A DNA stretch of 64,000 nt from assembly GCA_030448265.1 (NCBI GenBank), contig JAUJNG010000003.1, positions 124,001-188,000 of the forward strand, given 5' to 3'. The notes beneath the pieces were generated by a model that was not told the DNA's origin, ran no database searches, and saw nothing but the letters and a program-made list of their open reading frames with translations. This document shows, one piece after another, positions 19,913 through 27,973 of this stretch (positions within the stretch are counted from its first letter, which is position 1; the number at the start of each line of letters is the position of its first letter). The DNA is from Abditibacterium sp. (GTDB lineage: Bacteria; Armatimonadota; Abditibacteriia; Abditibacteriales; Abditibacteriaceae). The position numbers were made by a program, and so were the translations under genes.

Positions 19913-20266
19913 TTAGCGCCCGCTTCCCAAATTGCTCGTCGCCCAGGCGAAAAGCAGCATCAGGGCAACGCCCCAGTGAATCAGCGACCACAATCCGCCG
20001 CAAATGAGGCCAATCCAGGCGTGAACCTGGCCTTTGACGAGCGGATACTGCCGCGCGTAACGAAGACCCTGGAGTCCCAGAACGACGGCGGCGGGCGCCA
20101 TCGCCAATCCCAAAACGGGCAGCAGCGAAAAAAGCCCGATGTAGTAAGCCGTGAGCGCGCGGGGGTTTTTGTAGGGAATAATGCCGCCCGTCGTATCGGC
20201 GACGGGTGCGCTTGAAGGTGGCGGAGTCGAAAAAGAGCCGTCGGGTGGTGGGAGCGGGCCGTTCAT
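19913..20266 (-). CDS. DUF4190-like small membrane protein
   Basis: This protein of about 117 residues starts at ATG 20266 (an in-frame ATG at 20308 is possible). It has a proline-rich cytoplasmic N-terminus (PLPPPDG...PPPSSAP) and then two hydrophobic spans (YYIGLFSLLPVLGLAMAPAA and WIGLICGGLWSLIHWGVALM) separated by LGLQGLRYARQYPLVKG. This is the usual layout of DUF4190 proteins (helix, GlxglrraR loop, helix). The function is unknown. Confidence 0.7.
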   Translation of the reverse strand: MNGPLPPPDGSFSTPPPSSAPVADTTGGIIPYKNPRALTAYYIGLFSLLPVLGLAMAPAAVVLGLQGLRYARQYPLVKGQVHAWIGLICGGLWSLIHWGVALMLLFAWATSNLGSGR

Positions 20267-20313
20267 GAGACCTAATTTTTCGTGATAGTCGGGCAAAACG
20301 CAAGACAAAATCG

Positions 20314-20340
20314 AAAAAGGACGCGGCCCTGGCCGCGTCC
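20314..20340 (-). terminator. Rho-independent terminator of the sigma factor gene
   Basis: On the minus strand GGACGCGGCC pairs with GGCCGCGTCC and is followed by T5. It lies 22 bp past the sigma factor stop codon. Confidence 0.9.
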
Positions 20341-20361
20341 AATTCAGTTTCTAATTTAAAA

Positions 20362-21303
20362 TTAAAAGTTCAAATACGAGCGCAGTTTGCGATGCAACTG
20401 GTCGCGGCCCCGCGCCAGACGGCTTTTGACGGTTCCGGTCGGCACGCTTAAAATGCGCGCGATGTCGTTGACTTCCATGCCCTGAAAATGGTGCATCACG
20501 ATGACCGCTTTGTGGTCGGTCGAAAGCGTTAAAACCGCTTCGCGCACGCGGCGCTGGAGTTCGTCGCCGGTGAGCAGTTCTTCGGGCAGTTTGCCCTGGT
20601 CGGGAAACTCCATCGGCTCGACATCGCCATCGTCGTCGGCGCGGGGCGTGTCCATGCTTTGAAAACGCACCCGTTTTTTGCGGCGCGCGCGGTCGCGGCA
20701 TAAGTTGAGCGCGATGCGATAAAGATAGGTCGAAAACGCTTCGTCGGCGCGCAGCGTGGGCAGGGCGTCGTGCAAGCGCATAAACACGTCCTGCGTCACG
20801 TCCTGCGCGTCGTCGGGATCGCCGAGCATGCCGTAAACCGCGTTGTAAATGCGGCGATGATAAAGCTGGTAGATTTCTTCGAAGGCTTTGAGATCGCCTT
20901 CTTTGGCGCGCTGGAGCGTGGCCAGAAACGCGAGTTTTTCGGCGGAAGGCGGCGCTTTTTGCGGCGGCGCGTCGTTTTCTTCGTCCTCTCCGTCGATATT
21001 TTCGCTTTCGCTGTCGCTCTCGAAAATGTTTGAAGGTTGCGCTGCGGGTGCGTCGGGAGCCGCGAACTGCGCCGTTTCTCCTGTTTCGGGCGACTCGGCG
21101 GCGCGCGTTCCCATTATGCTGGGACGCAGCGTGCCCTCGATGGCGCCTTCGCCGATGGCGGCGATGTGCGCCCGAACCGGCGCCGCGAGCGAACCCAGCA
21201 GGGATGCGCCCCGATTTTGATTTTCATCCGCCCCGATGAGCGGGCGACCCGAACGCGTGGAGAACGCTCCACCAGACCGCAGCGAACTCGATGACAACAC
21301 CAT
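20362..21303 (-). CDS. ECF-type RNA polymerase sigma factor with long acidic N-terminal extension
   Basis: This 313-residue protein has sigma region 2 in the middle (FEEIYQLYHRRIYNAVYGML, DAQDVTQDVFMRLHDALP, STYLYRIALNLCRDRARRKK) and region 4 at the C-terminus (LSTDHKAVIVMHHFQGMEVN, SVPTGTVKSRLARGRDQL). ECF factors are usually near 190 residues. Here about 120 extra residues precede region 2, rich in E, D, S and A (FESDSESENIDGEDEEND), with no known fold. No anti-sigma gene is adjacent. The extension could act as an autoinhibitory or interaction region (inference). Confidence 0.9.
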   Translation of the reverse strand: MVLSSSSLRSGGAFSTRSGRPLIGADENQNRGASLLGSLAAPVRAHIAAIGEGAIEGTLRPSIMGTRAAESPETGETAQFAAPDAPAAQPSNIFESDSESENIDGEDEENDAPPQKAPPSAEKLAFLATLQRAKEGDLKAFEEIYQLYHRRIYNAVYGMLGDPDDAQDVTQDVFMRLHDALPTLRADEAFSTYLYRIALNLCRDRARRKKRVRFQSMDTPRADDDGDVEPMEFPDQGKLPEELLTGDELQRRVREAVLTLSTDHKAVIVMHHFQGMEVNDIARILSVPTGTVKSRLARGRDQLHRKLRSYLNF

Positions 21304-21408
21304 GTGATCCTCAATTCCAGCCGTCTTTTCGACTCATTCTTTTGCCGACGGCTTTTGTTCGATAGGGCCGTCGAAACGGCCAAAACAACTCGCAAAATTA
21401 AAGCTGAA

Positions 21409-21437
21409 GCCGCCTGAAGTGTGGCACTTCAGGCGGC
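21409..21437 (-). terminator. Perfect hairpin downstream of the small coiled-coil gene
   Basis: GCCGCCTGAAGTG forms a near-perfect palindrome ending at 21437. It lacks a clean T tract, so it may be a weak terminator or an operator for the downstream sigma gene. Confidence 0.5.
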
Positions 21438-21549
21438 GTCTGGGCTTTTCAATTCGTCTTTTTTGGTTACGATTCCGACATTGCCGCGCCCTAAGAGCAA
21501 GTCTGGGGCCTTTGACTTCGGCAAAGTTTCTCCGAATTTGAAGGTTCTG

Positions 21550-21795
21550 TTAATTTTTGTCTTGGATTTCGCGCACCGATTTTTCGATGGAATCCAGTTT
21601 CGCCTCGCACGCCTCGATTAATTTTTCGGCGCGCTCAAGCGGCGTCAGGTTGAGCAGGGCCGCCGCTTTGACGCGCTGGCGCCACACATAGGTCGAGATG
21701 GCCGCGCCCGCCAGCAGGCCGAAGGCCACGCCGCTGTAAATCAGCGTTTCGGTTCGCGTGGCGTGCGGCGCCGCGAATTGAACTTTTCGAGTCAT
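21550..21795 (-). CDS. Small membrane-anchored coiled-coil protein (YtxH-like)
   Basis: This 81-residue protein (start chosen at ATG 21795; a longer frame to 21894 overlaps the response regulator gene) has one membrane helix (LIYSGVAFGLLAGAAISTYV) and then a charged helix (PLERAEKLIEACEAKLDSIE). The shape matches YtxH/YtxH-like stress proteins. It lies directly downstream of the response regulator gene on the same strand. The function is unknown. Confidence 0.6.
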   Translation of the reverse strand: MTRKVQFAAPHATRTETLIYSGVAFGLLAGAAISTYVWRQRVKAAALLNLTPLERAEKLIEACEAKLDSIEKSVREIQDKN

Positions 21796-21823
21796 GGTTC
21801 GAGTCGTTGTGCGGGACAATTTT

Positions 21824-22255
21824 CTAATCCAGGCTGTAAATGTTTTCCTCGATTTCGTAGCTTTTGTCGCCTTTTTCGGTTTCGGTATGGGCATCGAGGA
21901 TGCGCCGCACGAAAGTGAGCAGTTCCATCGGGTTGAACGGCTTGGTCAAATACAAATCGGCGCCGCTCTGCCAGCCCTGAAACACGTCGGCGTCCTGCGC
22001 TTTGGCCGTCAGCATCACCACCGGAATGGTGGCGGTCGCCTCGTCGTTTTTGAGGTTCTGAAGCGCTTCCAGACCGTCCATTTCGGGCATCATCACGTCC
22101 ATCACGATGAGGTCGGGATGCTGCGCCTTGACCGCTTCGAGGGCCTCGCGGCCATTGGAGGCGGTGACCACTTCATATCCGGCTTTTTCCAGGTTGATCT
22201 GCACCAGACGAAGGATATGTTTTTCGTCGTCAACCGCCAAAATTCGCTTCGCCAT
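21824..22255 (-). CDS. Single-domain response regulator
   Basis: This 143-residue receiver with GAGGAAATCC before the ATG has the acid pocket VDDE at residues 8-11, acceptor D53 ([11 protein letters not shown]), the T/A switch (MLTAKAQD) and the KPFNP lysine loop. A short acidic tail follows, with no output domain. No kinase is adjacent; the nearest are the kinases at 5-15 kb. It probably acts through protein contacts. Confidence 0.9.
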   Translation of the reverse strand: MAKRILAVDDEKHILRLVQINLEKAGYEVVTASNGREALEAVKAQHPDLIVMDVMMPEMDGLEALQNLKNDEATATIPVVMLTAKAQDADVFQGWQSGADLYLTKPFNPMELLTFVRRILDAHTETEKGDKSYEIEENIYSLD

Positions 22256-22358
22256 CTGGATTTCCTCGTTCTTTAAGTAGTTTTACGACCTTCAAGAGCC
22301 AAAAGCATCATGAGCCGTCATTATAGCGCGCGACGGCCTCGTTGAAAAGCGTAAAACG

Positions 22359-23162
22359 TCAAGCAATTTTGGGGCCTTGCCCTTGCTGCGGCGCGACCTG
22401 GGCCTCAAAAGTCCAACTCGCTCGCGAGTATTTCTCCCTAAACAACGTTTGCGCCACTTCCAATTCCCCTTCGCTCAAGCCGCCCTGCCCCCAATTTCCG
22501 CCCGCGACTTCGGCAAATCCCTTCGCGAGCGCCGCGACAACGGTTTGGGTCGGCGCGGTGCATCCCAGCGCTTCCAGACTGGTCGCGGCGTCCATCGGGC
22601 CGCCGGCGAAGTGCCGCCACTGGTTTTCGTCGATGGAGAGCAGCAAAGAGCCGTGCTGCAAAATCGCGTCGTCGCGTCGAAACTGCGCCGCGCCGATAAG
22701 TTTTTTGCCCTGCGCCACAAAATCGCAACTCGCCGAGGCCGCGAAGCAGTTGCTGCCGTTGGTTCGCACGCCCAGGGGCGCCATCTCCACCGGCAATCCC
22801 AACGCGCGCAGGCCGCGCAAAAACCCTTCGCTGAGCCAGCGATAAGCGCCTTCCACACTCCGCGATGCGCTGGGCAGCCATTCCTGACGCACCACGATGC
22901 AGTAAGTGATTTCCCGCGCGTGCCAGACGGCGCGGCCTCCGGTGGGGCGGCGCACGAGGTCGAAATCGCGCTGGGCATCGAGCGCGGCGGGCGGCAATTG
23001 CTTTTGCAAGCGTCCCAGCGACAGGCAAAACGGTTCCCAGCTATAAAAACGCAGCGTCGGCGGCGCGTCATGCTGGGCGTGAGAAAGCAGAATCGCTTCA
23101 TCGACGGCCATATTCCACGCGCCGCGCGCCGCGCCGTCGAGGATTAAGCGCCACTCGCTCAA
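22359..23162 (-). CDS. lipM: Lipoate/octanoyl transferase, LipM-like (biotin/lipoate A/B ligase family)
   Basis: This 267-residue protein has the family signatures RRPTGGRAVWH (residues 71-81), NGSNCF with C139 at the position of the LipM catalytic cysteine, and QGKKLIGAAQFRR with the conserved lysine K154. It lacks the C-terminal accessory domain of LplA, so octanoyl transfer to GcvH or another lipoyl domain is more likely than ATP-dependent lipoate salvage. The start codon overlaps the stop of the upstream gene (ATGA), so translation is coupled to an unrelated-looking propeller protein. Confidence 0.8.
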   Translation of the reverse strand: MSEWRLILDGAARGAWNMAVDEAILLSHAQHDAPPTLRFYSWEPFCLSLGRLQKQLPPAALDAQRDFDLVRRPTGGRAVWHAREITYCIVVRQEWLPSASRSVEGAYRWLSEGFLRGLRALGLPVEMAPLGVRTNGSNCFAASASCDFVAQGKKLIGAAQFRRDDAILQHGSLLLSIDENQWRHFAGGPMDAATSLEALGCTAPTQTVVAALAKGFAEVAGGNWGQGGLSEGELEVAQTLFREKYSRASWTFEAQVAPQQGQGPKIA

Positions 23163-25174
23163 GGTTTCACCGTGACGGCGAACGCGATGGCGGCGAATTC
23201 ATCGGGCCACGAGTTTTGCGGCGCGTTGTAAGGCGGAGCCTGAACATTCTCGCCGCGCAGACGCACCAGGCCGTAAATCAATTTGTAGCGCCCTGGCTGC
23301 GGGGGCGCGACCAGATCGAAATTCCACCGCGTGCGCTGGCCTGGCGCGACGGGAGTTCTCATCCAGTGAAACCTCCATGTGTTCCGGTTTCCGCCCTCTA
23401 AATTGACCCAGCGCGCCACTAATCGCACGGCGCCGCGCCCTGCGGTTTCCCAGTTCTGCGTGCCCTCGTTGAGCGCCCAGAACGACACGGTGGCCGTCTG
23501 GCCCGCTTTCATCGTCGCGGGCGTGCCGGAAACGTTGAAATTCGCGGCGTCGCGGCGCGGGCTGCTCGGCGCGACCGGCGGCGGCGCGGGTTGAGTTAAC
23601 GGCGGAGGCGGCACCGGTCGGGGCGTTGGCGTTGGCCTGGGTGTTGCCGTTGGCGTGGGAAGCGACGGGGGAAGCGGTGCCGGAGACGGCAATCGCGGCG
23701 ACGAGGGCGGCGCCGGAAGATTGGGAAGCGGCGCGGGAGGCAGGGGGCCGCCGCGCGGAAGAACTGAGGGTGAAGGCGTTGGTCGGAGCGCCGGCGTGGC
23801 AGCCGGAGGACGCGAGTTGAGCGGCAAACGCACCGAAAACAGGCTTTGCGTTGCGCCGGTTGCGCTCGAAACGGTGAGGCGCAGCGTCCACAACTCGCGC
23901 GCCGAGGCGGGCGGCGTCCACTGCGCGAGCGGTGCGCCCGCCGCGCGCGGGGTTGAAAGCGGAATCACTCTCCAGCGCGTGGGCGCCGCGCCTGCGCCGA
24001 CTTCGAGAGTCGCTCTGATGTTTTCGCCGCCGATATTTCCCAGAATGAGAATCGCCCCGCTCAGAGTGCTTTGCACGCCGCTGATTTGCGCGACCGGCGC
24101 GTCAACGCGAGTCGTTTGGGGAGGCGCGGGGCGCGTTTGTGCACCGATTTGCGGGTTTTCGACGATGCGACGCCGCGGCGTCTGGCGCGGGAATTCGCGC
24201 GGCGCGGGCGGCGCGGCGTTTTCGCGTTGCAGAGGCAAAATCCACAGCGCCCGAGTCGAATTGGTGCCAGGAAGAGGCGCGTCGAAGGCGAGATTGCGAC
24301 CGTCGGGCGAAAGCGCGGGTCTTTGGCCGCTCTGGGTGCCGGTGAGGACGCGCTGGCCCGATCCATCGCCCGCCAGAAGGTAAATCTGCGACGGCGCGGA
24401 AGCGCCGGATGCCGCGCTGAGCGCCAGCAGAGCGCCATCGCCCGTCGCGCTGATGTGGCGGCCTTTGCCCAGCAACGTGGGGCGCGAACCCTCGCCCAAC
24501 GGCACGCGAAAAATTCCGTCGCCAGTGGCGCTTTCGACCAGAAGCGTGCGCTCGTCCTGCCAGGTCGGATTGCGGGCGTCGTTCATGAGACGGCGCGGCG
24601 CTCCGCCTCGCAGACTCTGAAGGTAAATCGCCGTCGCGCCGCCCTGCGTGGCTGCGAACGCCATCGTCTCGCCATTGGGCGAGGGCGCCGCCTCGAAAGC
24701 CCCGTTTTCAAAATTCGTCAGGGGGCGCAGCAAAGCGCTAACCAGTTCAAATTGCAGAATTTGCCCCGCGCCGCGCGGATTTGCCGCGTTGGAAACCAGC
24801 AAAAGCGAACGAGTGCCGCGAATCGGCACCGCGCCCGAAGCGAAGACGGGCGGTTCGAACTGGGTGAGGGGCAGAGCGCGCCAGGTCGGGTAGCGATTGC
24901 TGTCCTGCGGGTCGGGAAAGGCGCGCCAGATGTTGCGCGTGCCGCCCCACTGCCGCGTGAAAAACAGCCCGTCGCCGCGCGTTTCCCAGCGCGGTTCGGA
25001 AAGCGAGCCTTGCAGGGGGCGCCCCGCCGCGTCGATGAGCCGCAGCACGCGTGGCGCGCCCGCGCGCGGCATCTCGAAATTGGTCGCCCCGTGAGCGCGG
25101 GGACAAAACGCGGGCGCCGCGATGCAGAGCAGCGAAAAAAGCGGGAAAACGAAGCGACGGGGCGAAAACGGCAC
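23159..25174 (-). CDS. Secreted TolB/PD40-type beta-propeller protein with proline-rich linker and C-terminal NBR1/NEW3-like Ig domain
   Basis: This 671-residue protein has a signal peptide (FPLFSLLCIAAPAFC...AHG). Residues of about 45-300 form PD40-type propeller blades (APSPNGETMAFAATQGG, PALSPDGRNLAFD). Residues of about 450-540 are an extended linker of P/T/S repeats (TPTATPRPTPTPRPVPPPP). The C-terminal 120 residues form an Ig-like domain with TMKAGQTATVSFWALNEGTQ, as in NBR1/NEW3-like domains. It is probably periplasmic or surface exposed; the propeller suggests protein or peptidoglycan-associated binding, not catalysis. The gene overlaps lipM by four bases. Confidence 0.75.
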   Translation of the reverse strand: MPFSPRRFVFPLFSLLCIAAPAFCPRAHGATNFEMPRAGAPRVLRLIDAAGRPLQGSLSEPRWETRGDGLFFTRQWGGTRNIWRAFPDPQDSNRYPTWRALPLTQFEPPVFASGAVPIRGTRSLLLVSNAANPRGAGQILQFELVSALLRPLTNFENGAFEAAPSPNGETMAFAATQGGATAIYLQSLRGGAPRRLMNDARNPTWQDERTLLVESATGDGIFRVPLGEGSRPTLLGKGRHISATGDGALLALSAASGASAPSQIYLLAGDGSGQRVLTGTQSGQRPALSPDGRNLAFDAPLPGTNSTRALWILPLQRENAAPPAPREFPRQTPRRRIVENPQIGAQTRPAPPQTTRVDAPVAQISGVQSTLSGAILILGNIGGENIRATLEVGAGAAPTRWRVIPLSTPRAAGAPLAQWTPPASARELWTLRLTVSSATGATQSLFSVRLPLNSRPPAATPALRPTPSPSVLPRGGPLPPAPLPNLPAPPSSPRLPSPAPLPPSLPTPTATPRPTPTPRPVPPPPLTQPAPPPVAPSSPRRDAANFNVSGTPATMKAGQTATVSFWALNEGTQNWETAGRGAVRLVARWVNLEGGNRNTWRFHWMRTPVAPGQRTRWNFDLVAPPQPGRYKLIYGLVRLRGENVQAPPYNAPQNSWPDEFAAIAFAVTVKP

Positions 25175-25487
25175 CCCATAAGTTAGCCCGCCCTGGCGAA
25201 GGGCGTCAAACCAAAAGGTGGTTTTAGTGGCCCGCGTTCTGTTTGACTTGCTTCAAAGGGAAGAAATGGACACAGTGACTGCTCGACCCCCTCTCCCTGC
25301 GGGAGAGTCGGGTGCCCTCTGGGCGACGGGTGAGGGAGAAAATTGACTGCTCTAACTACTTTCGGAACTAAGTTGGGGAAAAACTCCGGCTTTTCTCCCT
25401 CACCCGTCGCCCAGAGGGCACCCGACTCTCCCGCAGGGAGAGGGGGTCGAGCAGTCACTGCGCGCTTCTTGGCTTTTCCCTAAAACC
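25175..25487. repeat. Divergent intergenic region dominated by a palindrome with perfect 70-bp arms
   Basis: The arms 25274-25343 and 25391-25460 are perfectly complementary over 70 bases (left arm starts CAGTGACTGCTCGACCCCCT; it includes GGGTGCCCTCTGGGCGACGG). The 47-bp centre is unrelated. The element fills most of the gap between the minus-strand propeller gene and ruvX. It belongs to the family at 18612-18753 and shares the GGGTGCCCTCTGGGCG string with 62604-62801. Confidence 0.95.
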
Positions 25488-25964
25488 ATGACTTTTCTCG
25501 CCATCGACTACGGCGCGCGGCGCCTGGGATTGGCCCTTTCCGAAGGCGCGGGCCTCGCCTGGCCGCTTCAAACCCACGCGCGCCGCCTCAACGACGTGCG
25601 CGGCGACATCGCGGCGCTCCTGAGCCTGATTCGCGCGCGCGGCGTCGAGGCCATCGTGCTGGGCATCGCGGGCGGTTCGGCGCAGTCGGACGAAATCGCG
25701 CGCGAGGCGCGGCGTTTCGTGGCGAGGTTGGACGAAGCGGCGCGCGCGGCGGGCCTCGAACTCGCCCTTTTCGAGGCCGACGAGCGGTTTTCGACTTCGC
25801 TGGCCCAGACGCAACTGCGCAGCGCGGGCATTTCGACGCGCCAATCGCGCGATTCGGGCGGCGCCGATTCCATCGACGCGCGCGCCGCCGCCGTTTTTTT
25901 GCAAACTTTTCTCGACGCCCGCAGCGATTCCGCCGCGCCCGCGCCACTGGACAACCCTTCGTGA
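25488..25964 (+). CDS. ruvX: Putative pre-16S rRNA nuclease / Holliday junction resolvase YqgF
   Basis: This 158-residue RNase H-fold protein has FLAIDYGARRLGLALSE with catalytic D7, the ADERFSTSLA motif carrying the second acidic residue (residues 104-113), and the C-terminal DSIDARAAAVFLQTFLD helix with the third. Family members trim the 16S rRNA 5' end. The length matches the family. The stop overlaps the GTG start of mltG, a pairing (yqgF next to mltG) common in many bacteria. Confidence 0.9.
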   Translation: MTFLAIDYGARRLGLALSEGAGLAWPLQTHARRLNDVRGDIAALLSLIRARGVEAIVLGIAGGSAQSDEIAREARRFVARLDEAARAAGLELALFEADERFSTSLAQTQLRSAGISTRQSRDSGGADSIDARAAAVFLQTFLDARSDSAAPAPLDNPS

Positions 25965-27043
25965 CTCCCGAAATTCCCCCTTCTCCCGCGCCCCCAAAGC
26001 GCTCCAAAGCGCCGCTTTTTCTGCTCGCGCTGCTGCTTTTGCTCGGCGGCGGCGCCTGGATATGGAACGAGCGCCGCAAAAATGAGGCGCTGGAACGCTG
26101 GAAACGCGCCTCCATCGTGATGCCCGAACGTCTGGCGCGCGTTCCGGCGCGCTGGAGCGCCCAGACTCTGGCCGAGCGCCTCGAAAAATCGCGCAAAATC
26201 CGCGATGCCGACACATTTGTCGAATACGCCTCGCAAATCGGCCTCAAAGAAGTCGAACCTGGCGCCTACTTCCTTCCCAAAATCGCGGGGCCGCGCGATC
26301 TCGCCCAGAGTTTCAAAAACGGCCCGACGCACGAAAAAGTCACCTTTCCCGAAGGCTTCACCGCGCGCCAGGTCGTGGCGCGGCTGCGGAAAAACGGTTT
26401 CGCGGGCGCGTCCGATCTGGAAAAAATCGCTCCCGAAACTCTTGAAGGCCGGCTTTTCCCCGAAACCTACTGGCTGCCCCTGCGCGTTTCGGGAAAGGAA
26501 TTAATCAAGCCCCTGGATGCCAAATGGCGCCAAACCATCCAATCTTTGCCGCGCCCATTTCCCAAAATCGACGGCAAAGAAATGACGCCGATGCAGCTCA
26601 CTACGCTCGCGTCTCTGGTCGAGCGTGAAGCGGCCTCGCGCGCCGAAATGCCGCTCGTGGCGGGCGTGATCATGGGGCGGCTGCGGCGTCCGATGCGACT
26701 GCAAATTGACGCCTCGATTCAATACGCGCGCGCCATCGCCGATTTGCCTTATAAATCGCGGCTGCTCTACGAGGATCTGGAAATTCCCTCGCCCTACAAC
26801 ACCTACACCCGCGACGGGCTGCCTCCTGGCCCGATCTGCAACCCAGGAGAGGCCGCCCTGCGCGCGGCGGCGCGGCCTCAAAACACCAATTCGCTGTTTT
26901 ACGTGTATTCGCCGAAGTTGAAGCGTCACATTTTCGCCCCCAACTACTCTGGGCATCTTCGCAACGTCGCCCTCGCCAAACGCGAACGCGAGCAACGCGA
27001 AAATGCCGCCGCTGATGCCGCCATCGCCAACGGGGAAGAATGA
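25961..27043 (+). CDS. mltG: Endolytic murein transglycosylase MltG
   Basis: This 360-residue protein starts at the GTG at 25961, overlapping the ruvX stop. It has one N-terminal membrane helix (APLFLLALLLLLGGGAWIW), a LysM-like segment (FPEGFTARQVVARLRKNGFA) and the YceG domain with LEGRLFPETYW and the catalytic glutamate E221 in LASLVEREAAS, then SPYNTYTRDGLPPGPICNPG, the family signature. MltG cleaves nascent glycan strands in the periplasm and sets their length. It is anchored in the inner membrane. Confidence 0.93.
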   Translation: MTPEIPPSPAPPKRSKAPLFLLALLLLLGGGAWIWNERRKNEALERWKRASIVMPERLARVPARWSAQTLAERLEKSRKIRDADTFVEYASQIGLKEVEPGAYFLPKIAGPRDLAQSFKNGPTHEKVTFPEGFTARQVVARLRKNGFAGASDLEKIAPETLEGRLFPETYWLPLRVSGKELIKPLDAKWRQTIQSLPRPFPKIDGKEMTPMQLTTLASLVEREAASRAEMPLVAGVIMGRLRRPMRLQIDASIQYARAIADLPYKSRLLYEDLEIPSPYNTYTRDGLPPGPICNPGEAALRAAARPQNTNSLFYVYSPKLKRHIFAPNYSGHLRNVALAKREREQRENAAADAAIANGEE

Positions 27044-27047
27044 TTCG

Positions 27048-27917
27048 ATGAAACGCTTGATTCTGGCGACGCTGCCTCTTTTTCTGACTGGCTGCGAGCA
27101 AACCCGTCCGCCTTCTCCCGAGGCCCTCAAGAAAATCGCCGCGCGCACCGCAATTGGAACGACTCTCACCAAGCTGGAAGCGCGTTCTCAGCCCGAAATC
27201 CCGCGCGCCGGCGAGGTTTCGATCTGGGATTTGAAGGTTTTCAACATCAAAGACAAGCCCGACGGCACGCGCCAGGAATGGAAATTCTTCGCGCCCCTGC
27301 CCCAGGCGGGCAGCAAAGACAGCGCGGCGAGCAGCACGACCGAAGTTTTGATGAACGCCTGGCTCATCTCGCGCGATGGCGCGGTGTTTTTGCCCGCGCG
27401 CCCTTCTTATAAAGCCTACGGCTCGTTCGTGACCGACTGGACAATCCCGCGTCCTGGCCCTTACACGCTGTTCGTGGAATATCAGCCCGCCATCAAGGGC
27501 GAGAAAGCGCTTCCCATCGAAATGGCGCGCTGGAATTTTCGCGTCGCGGCGGGCGATTCATCTGCCAAACCGGTGCGAAACGCGCCCCATTGGAAGCCGA
27601 GCCGCAATCCTTCGCCCATCACGCTCCACGGCGCGCGCGATGGCGAACCGGCGGGCACGCTGTCCATCGAAAAACTGCCCTCCAAAGCCGGCGAAAAGGG
27701 CGTTGCGGTCGTCAAAGGCGCGCCCGCCGGTGTCCGCGACATCGAACTGGTGGCGCTCAGCGAAGGCGGCAGCTTGTTTCACTTTCGCGCTCTACCCGAC
27801 GGCACCAGTTTCGAAGTTTCCTTTCCCAAAAGCGCGATGTATCGGGTGTGGGCTTATTTTTCGCTCAACGGCGCGCCTTATGCCGCTCCGCTCAATCACT
27901 GGGTTTCGTCAAGTTGA
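27048..27917 (+). CDS. Hypothetical lipoprotein
   Basis: This 289-residue protein starts at the ATG at 27048 (an upstream ATG at 27003 overlaps mltG; GGGGAAGAA favours 27048). The lipobox is LFLTGC at the end of a 16-residue signal. The body is beta-rich, with NAWLISRDGAVFLPARPSYK, WTIPRPGPYTLFVEYQPA and a C-terminal strand set resembling repeated Ig-like or DUF-type sandwich domains (PGPYTLFVEY is typical). No family was assigned. It follows mltG by four bases and is probably in the same operon. Confidence 0.7.
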   Translation: MKRLILATLPLFLTGCEQTRPPSPEALKKIAARTAIGTTLTKLEARSQPEIPRAGEVSIWDLKVFNIKDKPDGTRQEWKFFAPLPQAGSKDSAASSTTEVLMNAWLISRDGAVFLPARPSYKAYGSFVTDWTIPRPGPYTLFVEYQPAIKGEKALPIEMARWNFRVAAGDSSAKPVRNAPHWKPSRNPSPITLHGARDGEPAGTLSIEKLPSKAGEKGVAVVKGAPAGVRDIELVALSEGGSLFHFRALPDGTSFEVSFPKSAMYRVWAYFSLNGAPYAAPLNHWVSSS

Positions 27918-27973
27918 AGCCGGTATTCCCACGATTTGGAACCCCCGCTCCGGCGCCGCGCTCTAAAGGCGCG

